From a virus: 47,672 nucleotides of DNA. Positions 33,441 to 40,539 of this stretch are shown piece by piece (positions within the stretch are counted from its first letter, which is position 1; every line of letters begins with the position of its first letter). A program made the translations under genes and the position numbers. The notes below the pieces were generated by a model that did no database searches, was not told the origin of the DNA, and saw nothing but the letters and a program-made list of their open reading frames with translations. The stretch spans positions 1-47,672 of IMG/VR virus record IMGVR_UViG_3300035698_016237. One strand, written 5' to 3'.

Positions 33441-33619
33441 CCGCTAAAGAACTCATAAAATACAGGGAAGAAGTCTGCCCATCCTGCTCTCACTACAGCG
33501 ATGAACCAAAATGCCTTGAGTGGGAGTATTTACCTGGGGAGATGATCCCAGGCCCAAACAACACCACCGTTCCATACGAGGGAATGATGCATAAAGGGCA
33601 TTGCAGGAGCTTCAAATAA
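33437..33619 (+). CDS. Small Cys-rich (zinc-binding) protein
   Basis: A 60-residue protein with CPSCSHY, PKCLEW and HCRSF giving four cysteines plus histidines in a zinc-finger-like spacing. Coupled by ATGA to the previous gene and by TAATG to the initiator gene that follows. The link to replication is by position only. Confidence 0.6.
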   Translation: MTAKELIKYREEVCPSCSHYSDEPKCLEWEYLPGEMIPGPNNTTVPYEGMMHKGHCRSFK

Positions 33620-34488
33620 TGACCGACGTTCTCACAGAGCTTACAGAACGCTTCCAGCAGGAGGAATTCGGGTATAAAACGTACATAGCTGCGGTGTACC
33701 TACTTGGCAGGCTATCTGATAAACCCCAAAGGTTTGATTACGAATATGTGTATCTCAAATTTGGGAAGCTTGTGAGCATTTCGACTATCGAAAAGACGAT
33801 AGGTCTGCTTATGAATTTAGGTATGGTCGATGGGGTAAAGATCAGTGGAAAATACAGGTACAAGCTTTCGGAAAAGTTCCGTAATTACTCCGTAATTGCT
33901 CCACATTTAGTCCGTAATTGCTCCACAATTGCTCCACAATTAACCCGTAATTGTTCCGTAATAGACAAAAACAGAAACGTGATTTCTTCAATAAAAGTGC
34001 TACCTTGCGATACGTTGGTTTCCGTAATATCTCCATCATACGTCCGTAAATATAGCATCGCTAAGTTACAAGTAACAAGTAAACAAGTAAAGAAAACAAG
34101 TAAAGAAAAAAAATCTTTACCTGAAGAACGTGTCAAAAGCATTCAGGAAGTGTTCGATTATCTGAACAAATTGTCAGGCGCATCCTACCAAGCATTCCGT
34201 AAAGACAAGATCACCCAGGATGGTAAATTTCTGAATTCATATCTGACCAAGCTCGTTAAAGGAAAAATACCTGTACGCAACTGGCGACTCACCGAGCAGG
34301 ACGCCGTGAGCTTGGTCAAGAAGACAATCGAAATCAGGTCAGAGAAAATCGATATGATTTACCTGCGACCGTCTACTTTGTGGAAATGGCAAAAGTCGGA
34401 GGGGTTTGTACAGGACTCTCTCAAGTTTGGCTGGAAGCCTGCCAGTGCGGTCGAGGATAAGCCAAAGAAAGATTTATTTGCAAAATGA
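33619..34488 (+). CDS. Replication initiator (lambda O-like role)
   Basis: About 289 residues from the ATG at 33619, with AGGAG 9 bases upstream. The N-terminal 80 residues form a winged-helix-type region (SISTIEKTIGLLMNLGMVDG), typical of phage replication initiators. The middle (residues 87-115) is encoded by the 11-bp iteron array and shows an 11-residue repeat (RNYSVIAPHLV, then RNCSTIAPQLT). The C-terminal region VFDYLNKLSGASYQAF is the conserved phage replication C-terminal domain. It is followed by DnaB with a 4-base overlap, so it probably binds the iterons and loads the helicase. Confidence 0.78.
   Translation: MTDVLTELTERFQQEEFGYKTYIAAVYLLGRLSDKPQRFDYEYVYLKFGKLVSISTIEKTIGLLMNLGMVDGVKISGKYRYKLSEKFRNYSVIAPHLVRNCSTIAPQLTRNCSVIDKNRNVISSIKVLPCDTLVSVISPSYVRKYSIAKLQVTSKQVKKTSKEKKSLPEERVKSIQEVFDYLNKLSGASYQAFRKDKITQDGKFLNSYLTKLVKGKIPVRNWRLTEQDAVSLVKKTIEIRSEKIDMIYLRPSTLWKWQKSEGFVQDSLKFGWKPASAVEDKPKKDLFAK
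33879..33966 (+). repeat. Eight 11-bp iterons: candidate replication origin
   Basis: Eight directly repeated 11-bp units start at 33879, 33890, 33901, 33912, 33923, 33934, 33945 and 33956, consensus CCRYAATTGCT (units 3 and 8 are divergent). The period equals about one helical turn, so bound initiators would line up on one face. They lie within the initiator gene, as in lambda O. Two further partial copies (TCCGTAATATC, GTCCGTAAATA) occur at about 34021-34052. Confidence 0.8.
34060..34122 (+). other. AT-rich unwinding element candidate
   Basis: About 80 percent A+T with the repeated AACAAGTAAA motif (34073-34102 region) and an A-run, immediately downstream of the iterons. A duplex-unwinding element is expected beside iterons in origins of this type. 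Confidence 0.5.
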
Positions 34489-35807
34489 ACCACGCAATCG
34501 TTGACAGAGTTCCCCCGTTTTCCAACGAAGCTGAACAGTCCGTACTCGGGGTTATCCTGCTGAACAATAACGCCATAGACAACATCCCTGACCTCAAGGC
34601 GACGCATTTCTACTACGAAAGCCATGCTTACATTTTCGAGGCAATGACCAAACTGAGCTTTGAGAACAAGCCTGTCGATCTGGTTTTGATGCAGGACGAA
34701 TTGAAAAATCAGGATCGACTTCAGGCGATAGGTGGCCTTGCTTATCTCGGAGAACTCGCTGGGTTACTTCCAACTTCGACTGGAATCAAACACTACGCCA
34801 AGATCGTCATGGAGAAGCATCAGGCCAGAAAGCTCATAAAAGCCTGCCAGGATACAATTTCAGGAATATACGGCCATCAGGACGACCTCGAAGGTGTTTT
34901 ACGTCAAGCCGAAGGCGACCTTGGCGATGCCTTGAACAACGAGACCACGAGTAATCTTGTCGATGTAGCCAGCACAATCGACTTGAATATCCAGAGATTA
35001 CAGGACATTGAACGTGGAATAATTACTCCTGGCATACCTTCCGGATTCAATAAGCTTGACGAGGTGACGCAGGGCTTTCGCGAAAGTGAGTTGATTGTAA
35101 TTTCCGCACGTCCCAGCAAGGGAAAGACCGCTTTTGTAGTAAACATCGCCGTCAATTGCGCCTTGCGCGGGTTGGGGGTCTTCTTCGCCTCGCTTGAAAT
35201 GTCAGAGAGGGAAATCAAATACAGAATGATCTACTCGCTGGCGAAAGTAAACTCGTACCGAGCCAACAAGGGATTCCTGCGCGACGATGAGTGGCAAAGA
35301 ATCATTGAAGCGACCGAGAAACTGCGGAATTGCAAGATTATCATCTCAGACAAGGCGCAGCAAACCCCCAACGAGATCCTGGCAGGCGCGAGACGAGCAA
35401 AACGCATGATGGGACGACTCGATATATGCCTCATGGATTATATTCAGATTGGAGGGCACTCAGAGCCTAAATCCGCTTCCAAGGAAAATAAGATATCGAG
35501 CATCTCAAGTGGCATGAAAAAGATGGCGAAAGATATGCGTGTCCCGGTAGTCGCTTTGTCTCAACTCAACCGAGATATCGAGAAGAGAAATGACAAGCGG
35601 CCCAAGCTTGCAGATCTGCGCGACTCGGGAGCAATCGAGCAGGATGCCGACATCGTTATCTTCATCCATCGGGAAGATAAAGTTGATGAATATGGATTTT
35701 CCGAGACTGAACTAATCGTAGCAAAAAACAGAAATGGCGGGTGCGACAGCAGGTTTGTTAATTACTTGCCGTCATACACGTTATTTCAAAACATTGGAGA
35801 AGAGTGA
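34485..35807 (+). CDS. dnaB: DnaB-like replicative helicase
   Basis: A 440-residue protein with the DnaB layout: N-terminal domain (PPFSNEAEQSVLGVILLNN and after, 1-110), linker, and RecA-type ATPase domain with Walker A ARPSKGKT (208-215), Walker B ICLMDYIQIG (about 313-322), and the LSQLNRDIEKRNDKRP and RDSGAIEQDADIVIF motifs of the family. It unwinds DNA at the fork. It overlaps the initiator stop by 4 bases and is followed by the gene at 35807 with a TGATG overlap. No phage primase or polymerase is present, so host enzymes presumably complete the replisome. Confidence 0.9.
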   Translation: MNHAIVDRVPPFSNEAEQSVLGVILLNNNAIDNIPDLKATHFYYESHAYIFEAMTKLSFENKPVDLVLMQDELKNQDRLQAIGGLAYLGELAGLLPTSTGIKHYAKIVMEKHQARKLIKACQDTISGIYGHQDDLEGVLRQAEGDLGDALNNETTSNLVDVASTIDLNIQRLQDIERGIITPGIPSGFNKLDEVTQGFRESELIVISARPSKGKTAFVVNIAVNCALRGLGVFFASLEMSEREIKYRMIYSLAKVNSYRANKGFLRDDEWQRIIEATEKLRNCKIIISDKAQQTPNEILAGARRAKRMMGRLDICLMDYIQIGGHSEPKSASKENKISSISSGMKKMAKDMRVPVVALSQLNRDIEKRNDKRPKLADLRDSGAIEQDADIVIFIHREDKVDEYGFSETELIVAKNRNGGCDSRFVNYLPSYTLFQNIGEE

Positions 35808-36181
35808 TGGCTTACGAATACACGAAGGAATCGTTTGAGTCGGCAAGGAAGAAAACCCTGGCGAGGAGGAAGAAAGTAGCTGCTGTCGAATTCCCGCACA
35901 GCGAATACGGGTTATGGTGTCAGTGCCATATATGCAAATGGGCAACTAGCGTTTACGGTTATATTCGTAGTTGCGAAAATTGCCCGGTGTTTACAATTTA
36001 TGATTGTGCTTGCATGAACATTGGTGCTTACAGAGCGGTTGTCGACGGTGGTTTTTATGAAAAAACGCGGCTCGTCAGGATTCCAAATGAACAATTAAAA
36101 GAATACGCCGCCGAAATTGTTGAACTTATCGAAGGGCTCGAAGGTTACGATCCTATCCGCGATTGCGAGGTAGAGGAATGA
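35807..36181 (+). CDS. Cys-rich small protein
   Basis: About 124 residues from the ATG at 35807 overlapping the helicase stop. Cysteine pairs WCQCHICKW and SCENCPVF and CACM suggest a zinc-binding fold. Unrecognised. The next gene starts with an ATGA overlap at 36178. Confidence 0.6.
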   Translation: MAYEYTKESFESARKKTLARRKKVAAVEFPHSEYGLWCQCHICKWATSVYGYIRSCENCPVFTIYDCACMNIGAYRAVVDGGFYEKTRLVRIPNEQLKEYAAEIVELIEGLEGYDPIRDCEVEE

Positions 36182-36354
36182 ACTACCGAGGCAAAAGGAT
36201 TACCGATAAATACTTGAAAGTGAGTGAGGAGAAGCGCTACCAGGATTTCCTCCAGGCACTCGACAATCCACCACTTCACCCGGTTCGGAGTATGGAAAAC
36301 TGGAAGACGGAACAGGTCTTGAACGAAATGAGAAACGGTGATTCTATCACCTGA
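36178..36354 (+). CDS. Hypothetical small protein
   Basis: A 58-residue basic protein (MNYRGKRITDKYLK at the start). The ATG overlaps the previous TGA. No family is recognised. Confidence 0.5.
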   Translation: MNYRGKRITDKYLKVSEEKRYQDFLQALDNPPLHPVRSMENWKTEQVLNEMRNGDSIT

Positions 36355-36372
36355 ATAGATAGGAAATAGACT

Positions 36373-36624
36373 ATGAAAAGCGAACCAATGCTCGGCCCTG
36401 TGGATATTTACAAGTTGGAGAGCCAAGTTGACTGGGTAATCTGCGGTGGTGAATCTGGACCGGGGGCAAGGCCGATGAACCCCGATTGGGCAAGGGACTT
36501 GTCAATTTCTTGTGGCTTATTAAATATACCGTTCTTCTTTAAACAGTGGGGCGGTGTACGCAAAAAAGAGGCAGGCCGTCTGCTGGACGGGCTGGAGTAC
36601 AACGAATACCCGGAGGCAAGATGA
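36373..36624 (+). CDS. DUF5131 (phage Gp37/Gp68-like) C-terminal fragment
   Basis: An 83-residue protein carrying the C-terminal signature of DUF5131 proteins: DWVICGGESGPGARPM, NIPFFFKQWGG and AGRLLDGLEY. Full-length family members are about 240 residues and begin with a CxxxC-type (radical SAM-like) N-terminal domain; here only a start at SEPMLGP remains. AGGAAATAG precedes the ATG at 36373. A small gene occupies the space upstream, so this looks like a truncated or domain-only copy. The function of the family is unknown. Confidence 0.75.
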   Translation: MKSEPMLGPVDIYKLESQVDWVICGGESGPGARPMNPDWARDLSISCGLLNIPFFFKQWGGVRKKEAGRLLDGLEYNEYPEAR

Positions 36625-37040
36625 TGGAACACTGGAAATTGTCAGATCATTTATCAACATCAGAGATGGCGTGTGAGTGTGAGTGCGGTTTCGGAACCAA
36701 CGACGGCGATGTGAGTCTGGAATTCAGAGTGGCCTTCGAGCAGTTCAGGAAGATACTTTGCGACCACTTTGAACAAGACGTTCCCATCGTCCCGTCCAGT
36801 GGTTGCAGGTGCAGGGACCACAATGCTGTAACCCCAGGTGCCGCCGCGCAAAGCAGGCATGTTCACGGAGACGCGGCGGACATGAAAGTTGTCAATCCTA
36901 AGACCGGCCACTTGATGTCAGGTGATGAGTTGTTCCCATTCGCTGAAAAGGTGAAGGGTTTTTGTCACGGTGGCATTGGCAAATGCTACTCAAACAGAAT
37001 CCATTGCGATACGAGGCCAGACGGTCCGGCGCGGTGGTAG
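36621..37040 (+). CDS. M15-type endolysin
   Basis: About 139 residues from the ATG at 36621, 4 bases after GGAGG and overlapping the previous TGA. The C-terminal domain carries SRHVHGDAAD, matching SxHxxGxAxD, and RIHCDTRP, the second zinc-binding HxD. This is the peptidase M15A D-Ala-D-Ala carboxypeptidase-like fold used to cut peptidoglycan cross-links. No signal peptide is seen, so export would need a holin. Cysteines (CECECGF, CRCRDH) are unusually frequent. Confidence 0.85.
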   Translation: MMEHWKLSDHLSTSEMACECECGFGTNDGDVSLEFRVAFEQFRKILCDHFEQDVPIVPSSGCRCRDHNAVTPGAAAQSRHVHGDAADMKVVNPKTGHLMSGDELFPFAEKVKGFCHGGIGKCYSNRIHCDTRPDGPARW

Positions 37041-37049
37041 GAGGAGAGC

Positions 37050-37808
37050 ATGAGCCACGAAACCAGTCTTCCCAAGATGACCGAGGACGAATACAACCGC
37101 GAGCTAGTAAAATTCCTGATAGATAGACGCGATAATTCTTGTCCGCATTACAGTTATGAGTTCTTCAATCATGGCGGATTGGGAGGTAGAAGATCGCCAT
37201 TCATGTCTGAACTTAGTGTGGGCCAATTACGGCCTCGTATACTTAGCTACTCTGTAGGAAAGGAAACGAAGATGGAAAAGAAAGTCAAGTTGAACCCGTT
37301 CAGCTATAGAAAGCTGGACATCGGAACCACCATCGCCCAAGTAGCAGTCGCCGTCGTCGGTGTGGTGCTGGTGGCACAGGGGAATCAAGCGGGATGGCTG
37401 GCCTTGGCTACCCTGTTGGGTGGTTCCAAAGGCAGCATCATCGAGGACTTGGCAAAGGTGGCAATCGGGAAGGGTTCCAAGAGCATCCTGTCAGTCCTGC
37501 TGATCGGGCTGGGATTGTCAACGATGGGGTGCGGCATCCAGAAAGAGTTCATCATGGATTCTGCGCTCGCGGCGGCCAAGGTTGCCCCTGAACTGATGAA
37601 CTGTGAGTCTCTGGTAGTAGGAGTAGAGTTTACCCTGGACTGGAAGGATACATCCAACCTCGGATACGGTGGGGGTATTCTGGCTGGCTGCAAGGAGTCG
37701 GATACGATGGTGGAACTCCAATGCGAGGGCTACAAAGACCCCATAAGCAGCGAAACGAAAATCCGCTGCGTACCCTTGCAGATCTGGCATCGAGGAATGT
37801 GCGAGTAA
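37050..37808 (+). CDS. Membrane protein, holin candidate
   Basis: A 252-residue protein started at the ATG at 37050, with AGGAGGAG upstream. Hydrophobic segments lie around residues 93-113 (TTIAQVAVAVVGVVLV) and 142-160 (SILSVLLIGLGLSTMGC). A second possible start with AGGAAAGG is at 37272. The C-terminal 90 residues contain six cysteines and may lie in the periplasm. It directly follows the endolysin, so holin or holin-spanin function is inferred. The position of the Cys after the second segment hints at a lipobox but does not match the consensus fully. Confidence 0.6.
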   Translation: MSHETSLPKMTEDEYNRELVKFLIDRRDNSCPHYSYEFFNHGGLGGRRSPFMSELSVGQLRPRILSYSVGKETKMEKKVKLNPFSYRKLDIGTTIAQVAVAVVGVVLVAQGNQAGWLALATLLGGSKGSIIEDLAKVAIGKGSKSILSVLLIGLGLSTMGCGIQKEFIMDSALAAAKVAPELMNCESLVVGVEFTLDWKDTSNLGYGGGILAGCKESDTMVELQCEGYKDPISSETKIRCVPLQIWHRGMCE

Positions 37809-37814
37809 CCAGCA

Positions 37815-37846
37815 ACCCCGGCGTAGGCTTCGGTCTACGTCGGGGT
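37815..37846 (+). promoter_or_regulatory. cUUCGg-capped hairpin
   Basis: A stem of about 14 bp (37815-37828 against 37833-37846) with two G-U pairs is closed by C(UUCG)G, a very stable tetraloop. No T-run follows; the Shine-Dalgarno AAGGAG of the next gene begins right after. It probably shields or sets the 3' end of the lysis mRNA. Confidence 0.6.
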
Positions 37847-37857
37847 AAGGAGAAGAG

Positions 37858-38229
37858 ATGAGCGTAAATGAGAGCGACAAATCAATTCTAGTACGCTGTC
37901 GCGGATGCTCGAAATATCTCTTCAGAGATCTTCGATATGTTATAAATAGAATTATTGAAGGGGAGCATCCTGATTGCTTCAGAAACCAGTACCTTGCTGA
38001 ACAGCCAGCCAAGGTCGAGCTTGCCGATCATAGCTGTGATGTAGGAAACCATGTTCTTGACAATCTTGAGGCTGACTGCATAACGCATTCGGGGGTGGTG
38101 GACGATGAGAATCGTCACGTAGGAAAGCGCATAGGACAAAGGGAGCTTGACATGCCTACGGATGATGAAGTATTCAACGAAGAAGAGGCAATAGACCCAT
38201 CAAAGGAGACCCGCGATGACAATCAATGA
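37858..38229 (+). CDS. Hypothetical protein, possible zinc-binding N-terminus
   Basis: A 123-residue protein with CRGCSKYLF (residues 14-22) and further cysteines (DCFRN, SCDVG, DCITH) near the N-terminus, and a very acidic C-terminus. It overlaps the integrase start by 14 bases. It is unrecognised. Confidence 0.55.
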   Translation: MSVNESDKSILVRCRGCSKYLFRDLRYVINRIIEGEHPDCFRNQYLAEQPAKVELADHSCDVGNHVLDNLEADCITHSGVVDDENRHVGKRIGQRELDMPTDDEVFNEEEAIDPSKETRDDNQ

Positions 38230-39085
38230 GCTTTGGGAGTCCTACTCGAAGTATGTATTGTGTAGGAGGAAGTACAACACCAAGAAGGCTTACAAGGGCT
38301 GCATGAGTCTCTACGTTCTTCCAAATCTCGGAAACTTCGAGGTTGATGCCGTTCAGCCGATAACCCTTGTGGAGTTTTTCAGTAGCCTTCGAGCCAAGCC
38401 AAGCACGAAGAATACAACCAAGGCGGCATTGTCCGGCCTGTTCAACTACGCCATACGTCTCAGGCTCATACTCATATCCCCTATTACCAGGGCAATCTCG
38501 ATCCCCAACACATTCAAAAAGCCGGAGCTACCGGACCTATCCGTAAAAGACATCTGGAAGTACATCGAGGCTTTACCGCCCAGGCATAGGCCGGTTCATG
38601 CCCTGGCCGCTTTTTGTGGCTTGAGGGAGAGTGAGGCTTTAGCACTTGGCCCCGATTGTGTTGATTTTGAAAACCATTTGATTCACGTCAAGAGGGCTGT
38701 AAAAAAGGCCAAATCCGGCTTTATTGTAGAAGAACCAAAGAGAGATAAGGTAAGGGTCGTCCCGATACCCGAACGTGTTCTACAGCTTCTTCCTGATCCA
38801 TCTGGCGTGTATTACTTCGCAGGCAGGGACGGGAAAGTCAAGGTCTGGTCAAACTTGAGTCGTGTAAGCAAGTCTACGTGGAAGAAAATAGGCCGGGAGC
38901 CAATGACCTTTCACATGCTCAGACATTGGTTTGCTACCCACTTACAGAAAAACAAGGCCGATACCAGCCTTGTCTCTGCGATGCTCGGACACTCAAATAT
39001 TCAAACAACAACCCGATACTACACCGACCAAAACCAAGTTACCATCAGCAACAAGGAATCAGTTCTCGATGCCTTTGTCTCGTGA
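38216..39085 (+). CDS. Second tyrosine recombinase, full length
   Basis: A 289-residue protein with an N-terminal SAM-like core-binding domain (residues 1-95) and a complete catalytic domain: Arg in CGLRESE (about 136), Lys in PKRDKVR (about 180), HMLRH (233-237), GHSNIQTTTRYYTD with His and the nucleophile Tyr (about 268). It is homologous to the integrase at 25751 (both share ALAAFCGLR) but keeps its N-terminus. AAAGGAG precedes the ATG. No tRNA or repeat-flanked site is next to it; its 3' end overlaps the convergent spanin-like gene by 27 bases. It could be the functional integrase or a recombinase for another site. Confidence 0.8.
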   Translation: MTINELWESYSKYVLCRRKYNTKKAYKGCMSLYVLPNLGNFEVDAVQPITLVEFFSSLRAKPSTKNTTKAALSGLFNYAIRLRLILISPITRAISIPNTFKKPELPDLSVKDIWKYIEALPPRHRPVHALAAFCGLRESEALALGPDCVDFENHLIHVKRAVKKAKSGFIVEEPKRDKVRVVPIPERVLQLLPDPSGVYYFAGRDGKVKVWSNLSRVSKSTWKKIGREPMTFHMLRHWFATHLQKNKADTSLVSAMLGHSNIQTTTRYYTDQNQVTISNKESVLDAFVS

Positions 39086-39403
39086 GTCGAGATAGGCACC
39101 CAAAGCTCCCTCGATGCGAGAAGTCTTTTCGTTCAACTCATCCATGCGGGTATGGATCTTTCCGAGCTTGCCGTTACTAATGCTTTTGACTTCATTTTCA
39201 ATTCGACCAAGCGTTTCACCAAATACCACCTTCGCCGCCTCGCATTCTCTGGTCTTGACGATATCGTCGTTGGCCTTGATCTCCGTGACGATTTCTTTTT
39301 TCAGTTCGGCCTTGCTTGTCCTTTTGAACATCAAAACAATGTTCGTAAACACCGCAAGGCCAGCAATCAAATTACCAATACTACTGAGCGTTAGAGCTTC
39401 CAT
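39059..39403 (-). CDS. Spanin-like single-TM coiled-coil protein
   Basis: About 114 residues from the ATG at 39403 (MEALTL), 6 bases after AAGGA. One hydrophobic segment near residues 8-27 (IGNLIAGLAVFTNIVLMF) is followed by a charged coiled coil (residues 30-110). This is the i-spanin or i-spanin-like topology. It ends the late minus-strand operon, after the methyltransferase, and converges with the integrase at 38216. A partner o-spanin is not identified. Confidence 0.55.
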   Translation of the reverse strand: MEALTLSSIGNLIAGLAVFTNIVLMFKRTSKAELKKEIVTEIKANDDIVKTRECEAAKVVFGETLGRIENEVKSISNGKLGKIHTRMDELNEKTSRIEGALGAYLDSRDKGIEN

Positions 39404-39450
39404 TGCTAATCCTTCACAGTCATACAGTTTGCAAATGCATAGATCGCCAT

Positions 39451-40539
39451 TTACTTCAACGACGGATTTTCCACTCTCCTTCTCCAAAACAGGAGATCTT
39501 GTCGCGGTATCTTCAATGACCCGTAAGAGAATATCGAAACATCAATCGGACATCTTCCTCTCACATTGATTCCGATCAAGTCAGTTGGAAGAAGGCCAAT
39601 TGGAAGAAAGCTTGGTAGAAGCTTCATGCAAACGAACCTGCAATCTTCATCGCTGGCATCCTGTTCGCCAAGATCCTTTTGCCTGATTCCAACGATATCC
39701 CCATTATCGGTGAGAATAGAAATGATGTTCTTCTCCTGGCCGAGAACCTGCATGGCTGTGACATATTCAAGGACTGTTCTTTCCTCGTATCCGATTTTCG
39801 CCCACGTTCCGTTCTCTCTCTTAAACGATGATCCGCCATCTCTCTTCACGGTGAAAGAATCCTTTTGGTCCCCGATTTCTTCAAATGGAGGAAGCTTGCG
39901 CTCAAAGTAATAAGTCACATATCCATCGTATGTTGCAGGGAATTTCTTGACGAATCTGAAAAATGGAGAAGAGTATTTTATTAGGTCATCTTCGGAATGT
40001 CCGAGCAGGATGTTCTTCTCATTGGGCCATTCTACTTTCCATCTTTTAATCAGTTCCCCGTGGCTACGATTTTCGGGGGTGAAGCACGTTTCAATTACGA
40101 GCTTGTCCTTGCACAGCGTTGCCATCTTCAGAATGTAATCGTATCGTAGGCGCGGGAAATACATATAGTGTACGCACCTGAGTGCAAGGATGAAGTCAAC
40201 CGGAGTTGTCCTAACATCCATGAAATCTTGAGCAAGAATAGCCACATCAGGAGCAATGCGTTGAACCAAGTTGGCTTGCTGTTTATTCACCTCAACGCCA
40301 ATCGCTGTTTTAACGGATTTCCACTTCTTCAAATGGAATCCTTTCCCTGTTCCAACGTCAATCATCGACTTTGGAGTCCATTTCGACCATTCGAGATGTT
40401 TCTCGTATAACTCCTCACGGGCTTTCAGGTGTCCAATTGGCTCCCACGTGTCGAGTAGGAAAGACGACGCCTGTGGATAAATCTTCTCGTCTTTCGCATA
40501 ATCAGCGAGTGATACTTTTGTAAGATCAACCTTGCCCAT
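39451..40539 (-). CDS. SAM-dependent methyltransferase with C-terminal extension
   Basis: A 362-residue protein with a class I methyltransferase domain (residues 50-200): SMIDVGTGKGFHL (motif I, about 59-71), an acidic residue in VEVN for the ribose, and FILALRCVHYMYFP. The C-terminal 150 residues are a separate beta-rich domain. The ATG has GAAAGGG upstream and overlaps the glycosyltransferase gene by 14 bases. Lacking NPPF, DPPY or a PC motif it is more like small-molecule or sugar/protein methyltransferases. With the glycosyltransferase it may decorate a virion glycan. Confidence 0.78.
   Translation of the reverse strand: MGKVDLTKVSLADYAKDEKIYPQASSFLLDTWEPIGHLKAREELYEKHLEWSKWTPKSMIDVGTGKGFHLKKWKSVKTAIGVEVNKQQANLVQRIAPDVAILAQDFMDVRTTPVDFILALRCVHYMYFPRLRYDYILKMATLCKDKLVIETCFTPENRSHGELIKRWKVEWPNEKNILLGHSEDDLIKYSSPFFRFVKKFPATYDGYVTYYFERKLPPFEEIGDQKDSFTVKRDGGSSFKRENGTWAKIGYEERTVLEYVTAMQVLGQEKNIISILTDNGDIVGIRQKDLGEQDASDEDCRFVCMKLLPSFLPIGLLPTDLIGINVRGRCPIDVSIFSYGSLKIPRQDLLFWRRRVENPSLK

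Noticed and set aside
33879-33966. CRISPR-like array
   Set aside because: The 11-bp units are contiguous without spacers and lie inside an initiator gene, as iterons do.
37574-37808. Second lysis protein overlapping the holin candidate
   Set aside because: No start with a ribosome binding site is seen in another frame, so an embedded spanin could not be supported.
39114-39569. Plus-strand 151-codon frame
   Set aside because: It is antisense to the spanin-like and methyltransferase genes, with no ribosome binding site and a hydrophobic shadow composition.
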